NCBI GenBank assembly: GCA_014155875.1
Contig: JACEFZ010004236.1
Location: 1-64,000 of the forward strand
DNA length: 64,000 bases
Direction of reading: 5' to 3'
Origin: Cepaea nemoralis
Taxonomy: Eukaryota; Mollusca; Gastropoda; Stylommatophora; Helicidae
The notes under the pieces were generated by a model, which saw only the letters and a list, made by a program, of their open reading frames with translations, had not been told where the DNA came from and did no database searches. Below, piece by piece: positions 21,319 to 32,486 of the stretch; the first letter of the stretch is position 1, and each line of letters starts with the position of its first letter. The translations under genes and the position numbers were made by a program.

Positions 21319-22454
21319 TTAAATGTCAACCTGTATATAGTTAAAGTAATCTGCGGTCAACTTTAGCTTGTTGATATCTCCATAGAGCTTGTCCTCAAAT
21401 GAAGCAGGTGTGGGCCAAAATATCTTTCTCTGTTCTGCATATGTTGGGCAATCCTGCAGCAAATGTTTTGCTGTCATTTTTCCAGTTTTACAATTACATT
21501 CATCGGTATCTCCTATCTTTAGTTTATTGAACAAGTGGTATTTCAGCCTGTTATGTGCTGTGCGGAGTCTGAAGATTGCTACTTGTTCTCTTCGGTCGAG
21601 TTTGTAATATGCATCATCCTTCTGATGGCCTGGATGCTCTGATTCCCATTTGGTTCTGTAAGTGCTTTTTATCAACCTCTTTGCCTCATTATAGGTTATG
21701 ACTATGTCAGGCTGTGGTAGTCGTCCGCCCTCTTTTGCCAGTCTGTCAGCCTCTTCGTTTCCAGGTATACTGCAATGTGATGGGATCCACTGTATTACAA
21801 CTTTTTTGGATTTCTGGCATAGACCATGGAGTGCTGCTCTTAGGTCAGTTAGTTCTGTGCTGTTATTGCTCTTCAGTATTGAGACAGCTGACTTTGCATC
21901 TGTGAAGATAGCTATTTGCTTCTCTTTATTTTCCTCCATCAGGAGCATTTCTGCTGCAGTTTTTAGAGCCTCTACCTCCGCTTTGAAGTTACTTGAAAAT
22001 TTTCCAGTTGCCATTGAATGTTTTTTTCACTCCATTTTTTAAATTTAGGAGAATTCCTCCTCCATTCTCTATTGAATTTCTGGTTGATCCGTCTGTATAT
22101 GCATGGGTCCAATTCCTTCTTGGGTAATGTTCTTTTATGTAGTTTAGGGTTATTTCTCTTCTTTCGGTTTCATGCTGAGTGTTCTTTTTCTCAATACCAG
22201 GAATGTTTTCTATCATCTCAGGCAGTTGCTGCTGTCTCCAAGCTGGGAACTTGTGTGCATTGTGTAAGGGCTTGACTGTTGAATATGTTAAGTATAGGAT
22301 CTGCCCTAATCCTTCGTTTTGCAGTTTCTACAAAGTTGCTACGCCTGAGTCTTCCCTTTCCAAAACCATTAAATCTGTTGTACATAGGGTGGTCTGTCAA
22401 TCTTCTAAATTTTTCTGCTTGTTGCTGGGCTCTGCTATCTCTTCTATCTTGCAT
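21319..22454 (-). pseudogene. RNase H region of family I copy B
   Basis: Two frames (22216-21989 and 22014-21319) carry [24 protein letters not shown] and [20 protein letters not shown]. They end with the zinc-type cluster [17 protein letters not shown] and the terminal QVDI. One frameshift near 22010 separates them. Confidence 0.8.
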
Positions 22455-22468
22455 TGGTTGTAAACAAG

Positions 22469-25083
22469 TTATCTTTTATTAATAGGCGTTGTCTTCATGC
22501 TTCCAGTTATAATTCGCATTCCTTGATTTTGGACCCGTCCAGTATATAACTTCTTGAGAACTTTCTCATCTGCTCCCCACGTTGCACCAGCAAGCTTTTT
22601 CATGATTGTCATTCTCTGCCTTGCTCTTGTTCGATTTTTCTCAACCTGTGTCTTCCATGTCAGGCGACGATCAAAGGTGACTCCTAGATAGTTTGGATTT
22701 TCTTCATGGTGCAATATTTTTCCATTCAATACCAGCTTAGGTTGCTGAGGTTTATTTGAGAGGGAGAACACTGTGCATGTTGTTTTCTCCTCACTTATCT
22801 TCACTAGCCATGATTTTGACCAGTCCTCTAGCGCTAATAAGGCTTGCTGTATTCTGCTGTTAGCTGTACTAATATATTCTTCAGATGTCCATATGGCTAG
22901 GTCATCTGCAAAGGAGGATGTGTGTACTCTGGCTGGAAAATTTTCTTATTGTCATTTATATATGCCAGGAATAATGTTGGTGAAAGAACTCCTCCTTGGG
23001 GGACACCTTGCTCCAGCAGCATCATTTTGCTTGTTTGTCCTTGTACTTTTGTCCTGGCAGTTCTGTTCTCAAGGTAGTGGCTGATCCATTTATACATTTT
23101 TCCACAAACATGCATGTTTTGCAGTTTTACTTTCAGTCCTTCCTTCCATACTTTATCAAATGCTTTTTCTAAATCTATCCAGACTGCTAGTGTGTGCTTT
23201 TTCTCTTGGAAGGCATCCTCTATTTCCTGAGCTATATAGGTTATTTGATCTTCAGTGGATCTGTACTTTCTGAATCCTGCTTGGTGTGGTGTTAAGAGTT
23301 TGTTTTCTTCCAGATGCCATGTTAGCCTGCCATTGATAATGCGTTCCATTAATTTTCCTACACAGCTAAGTAGACTGATAGGTCGATAGCCATTTGGTTC
23401 TTCCAGGTCTTTTCCTTTCTTTGGGACTGGTATTATTATAGCTTCCTTCCATGCCTGTGGGACTATTCCTCTCTTCCAGCTGTTATTTAGGACTGCTAGT
23501 AGTTTCTTCTTTGCCTTGGTGCCTAGTCCTATTAGCATTTCATTTGTGATTCCATCCTTTCCTGGTGATTTCTTCTTTTTTAGGGTATTCATTGCCTGTT
23601 CCATTTCTTCCATTGTTAGATTTGCCATCATATATTCTGCTGCTGTCTCTGTATTTCTATGATGTATCTGTTTGTCTTTGGTTGCTTTCTTCTGTTCAGT
23701 TGTAATATCAATGTGGTTTGCATTTGCATAGTGTTCCATTAGTGCATTTGAAGCCTTTTTTCATGTAAGCAAGGCATTTCCTTGTTTAATTGTTATTTGT
23801 TTGTTTCTAGGTCCTTCATTGTTCATGGCTTTCACTAGTTTCCATAGTTTGTTTCCATCCCTGTCAAAATTCAGGTTTTCTGTTTTTTCCCTCCAACGAT
23901 CTCTTGTTGTTTGATTTACTGTTCTTTTATATTTTGCTGAGATGGCTTTGAGAGAGGTATTCGCTTCAATTGTTTGTTCTCTCTCTGCTGTCTTCCTGGC
24001 ATCTTCAACTTTGTCCTCCAAACTTTGTAGTTCTTCAGTCCAGTATGGTTTGTAATTTTTCCTCGCTCCTCTAGGAATGGACTCAGTGGCTGCCTGTATT
24101 ATCGCTCTGTTTAGACTTTCCACCATTTGCTTTATGTTGCCATATCTTGTATTTATGTTTTCACAATATTTGTCTGTTAGTATGGCAAATCTGTCCCAAT
24201 CTGCTCGTTTGTAATTCCAGCGGGGCAAGGGCTTTTGCTCCTGTGGAACATACTCCATATTCATTACAAGCTTGATTGGTCTGTGGTCACTACCTGCTAA
24301 TTGGTCAAGCACATGGTGATCGATTTTGTGGAGGATGTCTCCTGTGCAGAAAGCTAAGTCTGGAGTAGAAGTGGTAAGCCATCTTCTGGAGTAGAAACTC
24401 GGTGTGTCATCCGCTTTGTTGAGTAGATGGAGATTTGAGTCTATTTCCCAGTCCTCCAATTCATCTCCTCTTTTGTCAGTATCTGGGTATCCCCATCTTT
24501 CTGAAAGGCTATTAAAGTCTCGGACAATAATGCAGTTTGTGTCGGTTATTTTCATGTTTGAGAGTGTAAGGTCCTTATCTGCTGGGCTATACAGATTGTA
24601 GATTCTTATTTTCACGTCCTTTATCATTATATCAACACCTATAATTTCTGTTTGGTTGTCAGAGATCACAGATACTTCGCTGCAAGGTATTGTATTTCGT
24701 GTAAGTATTAGAACTCCTCCTTTGTGTCCTTCGCGGTCGAAACGTGTGGCCTGATATCCTCTGACTGAGAATATGTGATTGGCGTTGAGGTGTGTCTCTT
24801 GAATGCATGCCACATCTATTCTATCTTTATGAAGACGCTGTGTTAGGGAGTCTTTCTTCTTGTAAACTCCTTCGGCATTCCACTGTAGTATGTTGAGTGT
24901 CCGGGGTATTTGGCCAATAGCTCTTAACCTACTCCTCTGTGCCTTGACTCCACAGCACAGGGGAAGGTGACCACCAGTAGTCATGGGTGGACCCCCTCGA
25001 GGCAGGGGGCCCGGCACTATCGCCGCCTGATGGGACTTCACGGGATTAGCACCATAACGATTAATTTTGATTTGTGACATCAT
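22469..25083 (-). pseudogene. Endonuclease-reverse transcriptase of family I copy B
   Basis: The frame from 25083 carries the endonuclease ([26 protein letters not shown]; note IIVRDFNS where the others have GDFNS, a change in a usually fixed Gly) and stops at TGA 23758-23760. RT resumes at 23739 with [12 protein letters not shown] and [13 protein letters not shown], then shifts frame before the FADD box. The thumb frame ends at 22469 at the stop shared with copy A. Confidence 0.85.
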
Positions 25084-25397
25084 GAATTAAGATTACGTTG
25101 CACTACTTTGTCAAGCCTGTGGCTCAGTGCATCCGATTTCGACAAGCATTTATTTGGGATGCTTTCCCTAGCCTTTGACTGTCCCCAGTCTACCTACAAG
25201 GCAGCAGGTTTTACGTTGCACTGCTTTGTCAAGCCTGTGGCTCAGTACATCCGATTTTGACAAGCATGTATTCGGGTGCTTTCCCTAGCCTTTGACTGTC
25301 CCCAGTCTACCTACAAGGCAGCAGGTTTGTGTGTCTCTTCGTCTGGTCCCTCTCCCTTGACCTGTCCGACATGGGTGGCCCTACCAGTAGCTGTGCT

Positions 25398-25474
25398 ACC
25401 GTCGGCATAGCTCTTGGGGTCATTGGGACGCACAAGCCCCTCTACCTCGTCACGGTGGACACACAGCAGAGGGG
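25398..25474 (-). ncRNA. Candidate HDV-like ribozyme, family I copy B
   Basis: Exactly 77 nt, starting at the first base inside the target-site duplication. P1 is CCCCTCT/AGAGGGG. P2 is GCTGT/ACGGT, which still pairs in RNA through two G-U pairs. P3 is ACC/GGT around a 7-nt loop. P4 is CTTG/CAAG, followed by CTATG. Confidence 0.45.
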
Positions 25475-25489
25475 CAATTTAGTTTAGTC

Positions 25490-25866
25490 GATGGATCATC
25501 ATCACGGCACACGGGTGCAACCCATAAGTGCTCCGTTCTCCTCCTAACTCAAACCTGAGTCTGTAGAAACTCAGCTCAGTGCACAAACTCCGTAGCACCG
25601 CCAAGGATCCTGAAAATACTTTGGGTAGATTTTTAACTCAAATTTTATTCCGGACAGCGCCGTTAGGCTGCTCTTTTTCGATTTCCAACTGCCAAGGGAT
25701 TTTTTACGTGCGCAACAATACACACGGACGTCCGATCTCACTACCCAGAGACCAGGGGAAATTTATTACTAGAAGTCCACGAGAAAAACTCCCGGCATCA
25801 CCGGGGCTTGAACCCAGGACCTCCAGCACTCGAGGCGGACACCATACTTCGAGACCACGCAGCCCC
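25490..25866 (-). mobile_element. SINE2 (tRNA-derived)
   Basis: The minus strand begins with a tRNA-like head having an A box around GCGTGGTCTCGAAGTATGG and a B box GGTTCAAGCCCC. The body ends with ggtgctacggagtttgtgca. The last block matches SINE1 (gctacggagttcgtgc) although the heads differ. Confidence 0.65.
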
Positions 25867-25899
25867 CCTAAGAATTGTGCTCACCTGTCTGAAACTGTT

Positions 25900-27100
25900 G
25901 GTTCAATATGGTATGTTTGGTGAGCGCAGTCCATCATTTGGTTCTAACAGCAAGCAGATAGTAGCTCAGTCATATTTAATATCTGACTAAACTCTTATAG
26001 AACCACACCAGGTGGAGACCAAATGCGTCAATTCATCATTTTAAATGATGTGCATTTAGCAATGATGTACAGACCAAATGGAAGCAGAAGAGGTAGACCA
26101 TAGGAATTTCCATATGACAATAAAAGGACACTTCACCTCGACACCGCAAGGTATGAGATATGTGCATTTAGGGCTCTGGTGCGGTTGCACGTGAACATGG
26201 TTTTCTCGGTCGGTAAAGGTCTGCCATTGCTATCCTCCTTGGCACTATACTTACAAGTTGGTTGTCGTAGTCATTGTTGAGTGGAGCTATGAACCGCTGG
26301 ACATTACCGTGCACGCTTCGTCCCCACGTTCAACAGCCAGCATTGAGTCACACTACTAATCGTTCCTACGGTTATCTGATAGAAAGTTCTCCTGGTCTTC
26401 CCTGTTTTGAAATTCTACCAGAACCCCTGCAGTCTCATCCTTTCCACATGCGGGTTCTCAATCTGTCCACCTTGTCCCACAGGTGCATGACCACCTTCCC
26501 CTTGTCCATAGGTACTCTACCACCAAGAGGTGTATTCCCTGCCAGCCTATCAGATTGTTTCTGTAAAGATCCTACTGTCGTGAAGAGCTGAAAAGCATAA
26601 AATGGCAGTGGGAGTTCTGATGAATAGTAAAGGGGAAAGATTATGGGGGGGGGGGGGGGGGGGGAGGGGGATACATCTGATGGTCAGAAGAGTCATGTCC
26701 TGATTGCTCTGCAGTGTTTACCACATTAACGGATATGGATTCAACATTGTATATTTTAGTATGGTAATTTGGTCGCTAGCTGGTCAAATGGTGCACTAGT
26801 GACGAAAGCTTAACCCGATATTTAGTGCTTCTAATCCGACGTGGACTTGGCCCAAGGTTCGTACCGGAATACAATCAGCGTTGATAGTGGATTGTGCTCA
26901 ATCTTCAAAAATCAATTAAACACATGAAAACCAGAAATTGATTAGGTAAATTAAACTTAAAGATCTCACAAGCACACGGGAAGAAAAATTAATGGGGAAG
27001 ACAAAAAGATGAATATCTGGATAGCCTGACCTCGCGACAGATATTTAGATCTCTTCCGAGACTAGTATTTATATGAGGTGCGAACCATGACAGCCCACAC
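25900..27100. other. Intergenic sequence; poly-G run, otherwise nothing recognised
   Basis: A poly-G tract lies at about 26647-26670. The open frame at 26274-26591 has no recognisable motif. Nothing else is supported. Confidence 0.4.
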
Positions 27101-27165
27101 ATAACAGCATGGCACACAATTCTGAGTGTTACTTGTTGCTGACATATGCCAATGGGAGACTCTGC

Positions 27166-27372
27166 AGTGAAGTGGTCAAACCACCTGATTCGGGCCGCGT
27201 CCTTCGGTTCACGAGTGCATTATTTCGGGATACACCTAGGGGTTGTCGCTGGAGCTATGGAGTTCGTGCTTTTTGTGACCCTTTCGGCAGTGTACTGAAA
27301 AAAGAGACTAAGCCATATGAGATAAAACCCGGTGCAATGAAGGCGACTTTATATCATGCAGGTGGAAGTTAA
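27166..27372 (+). mobile_element. SINE1 (tRNA-derived)
   Basis: Shares with 29836-30037 and 34722-34937 the order: gtggtcaaacc head, gggccgcgtccttcggttca, ggagctatggagttcgtgct, agagactaagccatatgaga, and the end ggtgcaatgaag. The B box is decayed in this copy. Confidence 0.75.
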
Positions 27373-27827
27373 GTATGTGGCATGCTCATGCCATCAACTT
27401 ATCCAGTTAGCGTGTCTCTTCAAAGTCTCTGAACATCTTTTCGACTCCGACCAACTAAACTACTGTATCTGTATAAGCCTTAAGTCTGGAATAAATTAGT
27501 TCTATCTAACACAACGAAGGAATATGCCACAGATGATAATTTTAATGATGAAATGGTAAAAGTGGGATATAGAATACATGAAGTGTGTAAATTTTATACA
27601 GTGATGAATTTGTCACAACATAATGTACTTTAAACACGAACGCTAAAAATAATGTTGCCGTAGTTGCAGTTTATGCAGAGACATATGCCAGGCAATAAAT
27701 CATACAATATATTGTTTATGGATGCTGTGGTTACATTCACCACTGGAATACATTGGTTTGAACATTAAGGTACATAGTTATTTTAACACCTTCACCTGAC
27801 AGCGGTTTTATATCGGCAGTTATCGGG

Positions 27828-27975
27828 TGATGTGCCATGCAGATAAGCCTGGACGGTCATGTTTGGCCCCTCACACCATCACCAGAGTTGTGGGTCATCA
27901 GCGCAGATTTTGTCTCGGCCATGCCATGTGGCCAAGCCATCCAGATATTTACTTCTGTCTTCCCCTTGTTCCCGA
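27828..27975 (-). mobile_element. Family R LINE, short 3' fragment
   Basis: The block catgtggccaagccatccag plus atatttacttctgtctt matches the minus-strand family R ends at 10.9-11.1 kb and 44.3 kb. Confidence 0.6.
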
Positions 27976-27999
27976 TTGGGGTATACCCTATCATAGGAG

Positions 28000-28520
28000 A
28001 AGTAAGGTGTCTCCTTCCCCGCTAGCCTACGGGTCACTCTTGGGAAACTGGAGTACCTGTTTATCTCTCCTACACCTCCGCCCCCTAATCAAGGTTAAAT
28101 GTGCAGGTTGGGGATGGAGTTTGAGCATCCGACAAATAATTTATGTTATGGTCTCCAATTTCACGACTGTAAGAAGATGATCTCTTTTTGGAGACAATGG
28201 CTACGGTCATCGACCAGTATGGTCACTGCTAGGAAGACAGCAATGGAAAACAACCTTCTTTACTGATGCTTATAAAATTATATTTCGTCAATTCATAGGG
28301 GCGATAGTACAGTGCAAATACATTTATATCCATTTGACCTTCCTTTCACATACGATCCATTACATTAATTTGGCCATCCTTTCAGCTGGGCCACAACATC
28401 AATATTCAAAATGGTAGAACATAAATTAAAAAGCACAATTACAACAATTAGACACATATTCACACATATTTCGTGTACATGTAAATAAACTGGCGTGTTT
28501 GTAGCACACATAATTTTCTT
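28000..28520. other. Intergenic sequence without recognised features
   Basis: No supported gene or repeat. Confidence 0.35.
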
Positions 28521-28665
28521 AGTTTCATGCCGTGCACATGTCTGTCCACAGCCTTCGGTCTCTTGTGCTGCCAATCATTTCTGATATGTCCCTCCATGCC
28601 ATGTCAGACTGTCTAGCATCTCATCTCTCGGTCTCCTCCTGCCTCTCTTCCCATCCAATTTTCCC
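28520..28665 (-). mobile_element. Degenerate LINE 3' fragment
   Basis: The layout ccatgccatgtcagactgtc, tcatctctcggtctcctcct and cctctcttccc resembles the minus-strand family R end at 5640-5770. It is too diverged for certainty. Confidence 0.4.
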
Positions 28666-29009
28666 TTTTGAGACGACATACTGGGACGCAGAGGTGTTTC
28701 CAAGGCACCAGGGCCATGTACTGTACTGGCCAAGACCTACTAACACGTCCTGGGCAACAGGTCCCTTCGGGGTCCTGGCTAACGTAGTAGGATCGCTGAT
28801 TCTTCCGAAGTCGGAGAGTATCTGCCGGCGAGGATTCACCAGCCGGCACACCAATAAGCCAGACATGGGACAACGGATAATCACGTAAACCTCAAGTCCT
28901 GTATGACATCACACTGATGTTGGACAACAGGATGTCTTCACCCGACATACAGGAATTCACAGCCAGCGAACACAAGCAAGCAAGCGAGACGACATACTCC
29001 AGATTTCCT

Positions 29010-29010
<1 letters not shown>

Positions 29011-29060
<50 letters not shown>
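29011..29060. repeat. (TA)n microsatellite
   Basis: About 48 bp of TA immediately precedes a SINE3 copy. Confidence 0.9.
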
Positions 29061-29063
<3 letters not shown>

Positions 29064-29330
29064 GTCTGCTCGCTTTGAACTGTGTGCTGATGCCGAGGTA
29101 AACGGTGCTACCCCTACACCGGACAGTTGGACTAAAATGTTGACCTGTCGTCCTTGACTTGGGGACGTTACTTACAAGTATCTCTGAAGTCGGAGTAAGT
29201 TAGCCTGATGTCGAGGGATACTGTTAAATAGGGAAAGCAAATCTACGCGCCAAATTCAGTCCAGCACTACTAGGAAGAGTATGTATTGACTACTCTTGAG
29301 TTCAAAGCGAGTGAACGCATTTGTAGATGC
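29061..29330 (+). mobile_element. SINE3 copy
   Basis: Shares gctgatgccgaggta, taaaatgttgac, cttgacttggggacgtta, acaagtatctctgaagtcgg and the tail agttcaaagcgagtgaacgc with 40840-41105. Confidence 0.7.
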
Positions 29331-29545
29331 TGCAGAAACGGTTTCCCTTCCTTGCTGTCTATTGTTTTTTAAAATGTGTTGATCATCATCATCACGAGCC
29401 ATGCTGATCAGAGAGCATGGATAATTCTAACGGTTTAGGGTGTAGATCTGTGTCTGAGTGTCAGGTCCTGCACCCATTGTCACGTTGAATTGCAATCAGA
29501 GCTGCCATGGTCTTGATGTTGAATTTAATATTGTATCCGTTTGCA
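29330..29545. repeat. Dispersed repeat, also at 35600-35820
   Basis: The two loci share tgctgcagaNacNgtttcc, atcatcatcatNagccatg, cagtttagggtgtaggtctg-like and tgtcacgttgaattgcaa blocks over about 210 bp. The (ATC)n step next to gccatg suggests another LINE 3' end read from the minus strand; no coding frame is visible. Confidence 0.7.
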
Positions 29546-29835
29546 ACTTCGTGATTCTTATTACGTAAACAGGAATTTGTGGGTCAAGATTTGTAAGGCC
29601 CGGAAATGTCCCGGTCAGGGAGGGCGTGGACTATACTGTACACCTTTCCATCTTTCTCAGCCACTTATTTCTGGATGTCTCGCAAGATTTTGTGCGACGG
29701 TCTCCCACGTGACAGGAGTTAGTTAAGTCGAAGGCCTTAAGTGATGTCTTTTATTTTATTTCGCTCGCTTTGAACACAAGCGTAGTCCATGCACTACTTA
29801 TAGTCGATTAAAAGTCGATAGGGTCGACTTCATTG

Positions 29836-30037
29836 CACCGGGTTTATCCCATATGGCTCGGTCTCTTTCCGCAGCGCGGTAAGCGTCGCACAAAGCACGA
29901 ACTCCGTAGCTCTAGCGATGACCCACAGGAGTCTCCGAAAAATTTCACTCGTGAACTAAAGAACGCGGCCCGGAATTGAACCCACAACCTTCGGAGCCCT
30001 AGTCAAACGGCTTGACTGCTTCGCCACGGAGACTACT
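29836..30037 (-). mobile_element. SINE1 (tRNA-derived), best-preserved copy
   Basis: The minus-strand head has an A box TGGCGAAGCAG that fits TRGYNNARNNG and a B box GGTTCAATTCC that fits GGTTCRANYCC. The two are about 35 nt apart, as expected for a Pol III promoter. Body: gctacggagttcgtgctttg. End: ggtgcaatgaagtcgacc. Confidence 0.85.
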
Positions 30038-30049
30038 TATAGTGTCCTG

Positions 30050-30140
30050 GACTGATGTTGGCGCGTGTATTGGCTTTCCCTATTACCAGTGGCTATCACA
30101 CGAATCCACTCCGACTTCTGAGGTAAGTGATGTTTAAAGT
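30050..30140 (-). mobile_element. SINE3 fragment
   Basis: Contains ggctttccctattaccagtg and actccgacttctgaggtaag, the reverse complement of SINE3 central blocks. Confidence 0.5.
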
Positions 30141-30479
30141 TGTAAGGAGATCTGTAAGGAGATGCCAACAACCACAAGTTGACCGCAAGGAAGATTCCTT
30201 TCCCTTACATAAACTGATTCAGTGCCAAATATGATCTCCAATTTGAACAGAAGGCCGTTATATCGCCATTCTAGCGTCATAGTGTTATTTGTTTTGTTTC
30301 GTGCTATCTTCCGTAATTGTAATGCTCAGTACACGGAAACCTACATTATACTACTTGATTGATATGGACGTTTCGGGATTTGAGGATGAAGATTGAGCAC
30401 AGCCCATAACTAGCAACGCTGATCGTATTCTGGTAATAACCTAAGGCCTTGTCCACGTCAGATTGGAAGCACTCGACTC

Positions 30480-30605
30480 GAGTTTCGCTCTCGTTTGAAC
30501 TCGTCCGTAGTGCACATCGTTGACTGGACCCGGGATCAAACTCCGGATCACTGCCGTGTGAGGCGGGTGTGTAACCACTTGACCACGTGTCGCACGCTTG
30601 ACGTG
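30480..30605 (-). mobile_element. tRNA-derived SINE head
   Basis: The minus strand reads acgtggtcaagtggttacac (A-box region) and gagtttgatcccgggtcc (B-box region). It is unlike SINE1 or SINE2 in its body. Confidence 0.55.
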
Positions 30606-30879
30606 GCCAATTATCACATTAGAATATCACAACGTCAACCATTGTAGGCTGTAGTTCACGATTTGCCCGATTGCCGCGACTGACATCCGTCAATCGACGT
30701 GGCCCCAAATGATCAGGTCTTCTTGACCAGGCGCCTAAAGTCCAGCGAACAATGATCAAATTGATTTATTTGGTTTTTTCGGTTTATAATACTTGTCCAT
30801 TTGAGTGCGCACCATATTTGGCTACAAACCTACTTTTTGTATGACACTGAATCAGTTACGACTCATCTGATTTATGTTG

Positions 30880-31082
30880 CACGACACACATTAGATGCAC
30901 CTGTCAGCACTCTTAGTGATGTGTTCAGCATCGCACCATCCGCCTGTACTGCCCCAGAATTTTCTGGCACCCATCTTAGACTGGGCAGACTTGAAAGCCC
31001 AGGTATATTTATAAAAATTAAATCCGCCCCAGTGAGAATCGAACCACAGATCACACACCATGGCTCCCCCAATACACGACAT
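30880..31082 (-). mobile_element. Probable tRNA-derived SINE
   Basis: The minus strand has gccatggtgtgtgatctgtg followed by gttcgattctcac (B box), then a gggcggatttaatttttata body. The A box is poor. Confidence 0.4.
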
Positions 31083-31596
31083 ATCTAGGCAAACCTTCTG
31101 ATAAACTATATGGACAACAGATCACATACTCCAAGACTGCCCAAAATAAGACATATCTAGGCAAATCTTCTTATAAACTATATGGACAACAGATCACACA
31201 CCCCAAGACTGCCCAAAATAAGACATATCTAGGCAAATCTTCTTATATACTATATGGACAACAGAACACATACTCCAAGACTGCCCAAAATAAGACATAT
31301 CTAGGCAAATCTTCTTATATACTATATGGACAACAGAACACGTACTCCAAGACTGCCCAAAATAAGACATATCTAGGAAATCTTCTTTATACTAATGGAC
31401 AACAGAACACATACTCCAAGACTGCCCAAAATAAGACATATCTAGGCAAATCTTCTTATAAACTATATGGACAACAGAACACATACTCCAAGACTGCCCA
31501 AAATAAGACATATCTAGGCAAATCTTCTTATAAACTATATGGACAACAGAACACATACTCCAAGACTGCCCAAAATAAGACATATCTAAGGAAACC
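31080..31596. repeat. 72-bp tandem array, about seven units
   Basis: Each unit contains agacatatctaggcaaatct, actatatggacaacagaaca and actccaagactgcccaaaat. One unit (about 31370-31395) has small deletions. Confidence 0.95.
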
Positions 31597-31714
31597 TGGC
31601 CTAGAGAGACGACAGTGGAAGATAAACTGTAAGTACCGCTGAGTGAACTAAACATGACTGTGAAGTTCATACAAGAGACAACATTGCAGTTATAGACACA
31701 TTTCAAGCGACGTA

Positions 31715-31855
31715 AGAATCAGAGTGTGGTCGCCTAATGGCGAGGGACACTGATAATAGGGAAAGCTAACCCACATGCACAATCAGTCAAGTGCGTGCAC
31801 TAGTAGTGATAGCAAATGTCTGGACTACGCTTGAATTCAAAGTGAACGCATTGAG
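31715..31855 (+). mobile_element. SINE3 tail fragment
   Basis: Contains gacactgataatagggaaag, ctaacccacatgcac, gcactagtagtgatagc and gactacgcttgaattcaaag. Confidence 0.6.
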
Positions 31856-32334
31856 GAAAAATAATGAGTGTGCTAACATAGTTATTATGTTATTATAATT
31901 AACAATATATTAAAAAAAAAATTCAATCGAACGAAAGAAGGATTAAACTTCTGACCACTGGTACAGCATGGCTCCCAAGTTGGCAGAGGCCTTCTCTAAC
32001 TACATTCAGGTTGATGTCCGAAGGTGTATGACACAAGGCTACTTTCCTCATACGGTGTCCAGTGAGTTGGGACTCCCCACTCCACACATGGCATGTATTC
32101 TATATCTTGGTAAGGCACGGTGTTTTGTCCGTTCAGGATAAAATAAAACAAAAACCCAGCCTGTAGACTGCAATACCGGGTTCGATGTCAACTGTGTGCG
32201 ATTTGGAAGCAGATAATTGTGCACTGAGAAGCATCAACTTCTGCTCAAAAAATGAAAACCTTCAGAGATCTTTCTTCCATCCATCTTCAGCACAATCATC
32301 AACTTTTACTCAACCAGTAAAAATAGTAATTCTT

Positions 32335-32486
32335 CTTATTCTTCTTCTCCTCCTCCTCCTACCCCTTCTTCTTTTTCATCATCTTCTTCTTCTTCTTCTT
32401 CTTCTTCTTCTTCTTCTTCTTCTTCTTCTTCTTCTTCTTCTTCTTCTTCTTCTTCTTCTTCTTCTTCTTCTTCTTCTTCTTCTTCG
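32335..32486. repeat. (TTC)n microsatellite forming a family I tail
   Basis: About 110 bp of nearly pure TTC. On the minus strand it directly continues the family I 3' end (cggatgaacgaagaagaag) as a long (GAA)n. Confidence 0.9.

Larger units (their letters stand above)
20576..25474 (-). mobile_element. Family I LINE copy B (Ingi/I-like), full length, defective
   Basis: The element is flanked by an 11-bp target-site duplication, caatttagttt, at 20565-20575 and 25475-25485. On the minus strand the order is: ribozyme-like 5' end, a 5'UTR in which a block of about 117 bp is tandemly duplicated (about 25087-25330), EN-RT-RNase H, about 2.5 copies of a 3'UTR monomer of about 103 bp, a conserved 3' module, and a GAA tail. 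Lesions include a GGA-to-TGA nonsense change at 23758-23760, a frameshift near 22950, a deletion of about 80 bp near 22535, and the 7-bp deletion shared with copy A. It lacks copy A's 11-bp and 710-bp deletions. Confidence 0.92.

Noticed and set aside
26274..26591. A 105-codon open frame
   Set aside because: No motif, no splice or repeat support; kept only as unannotated intergenic DNA.
28613..28888. Overlapping open frames of 86-118 codons on both strands
   Set aside because: They overlap on both strands and match nothing recognised; probably chance in a less AT-rich patch.
29836..30037. A true tRNA gene
   Set aside because: A and B boxes are good, but no clover leaf with acceptor stem can be closed, and the body and tail recur as a SINE at 27.2 and 34.8 kb.
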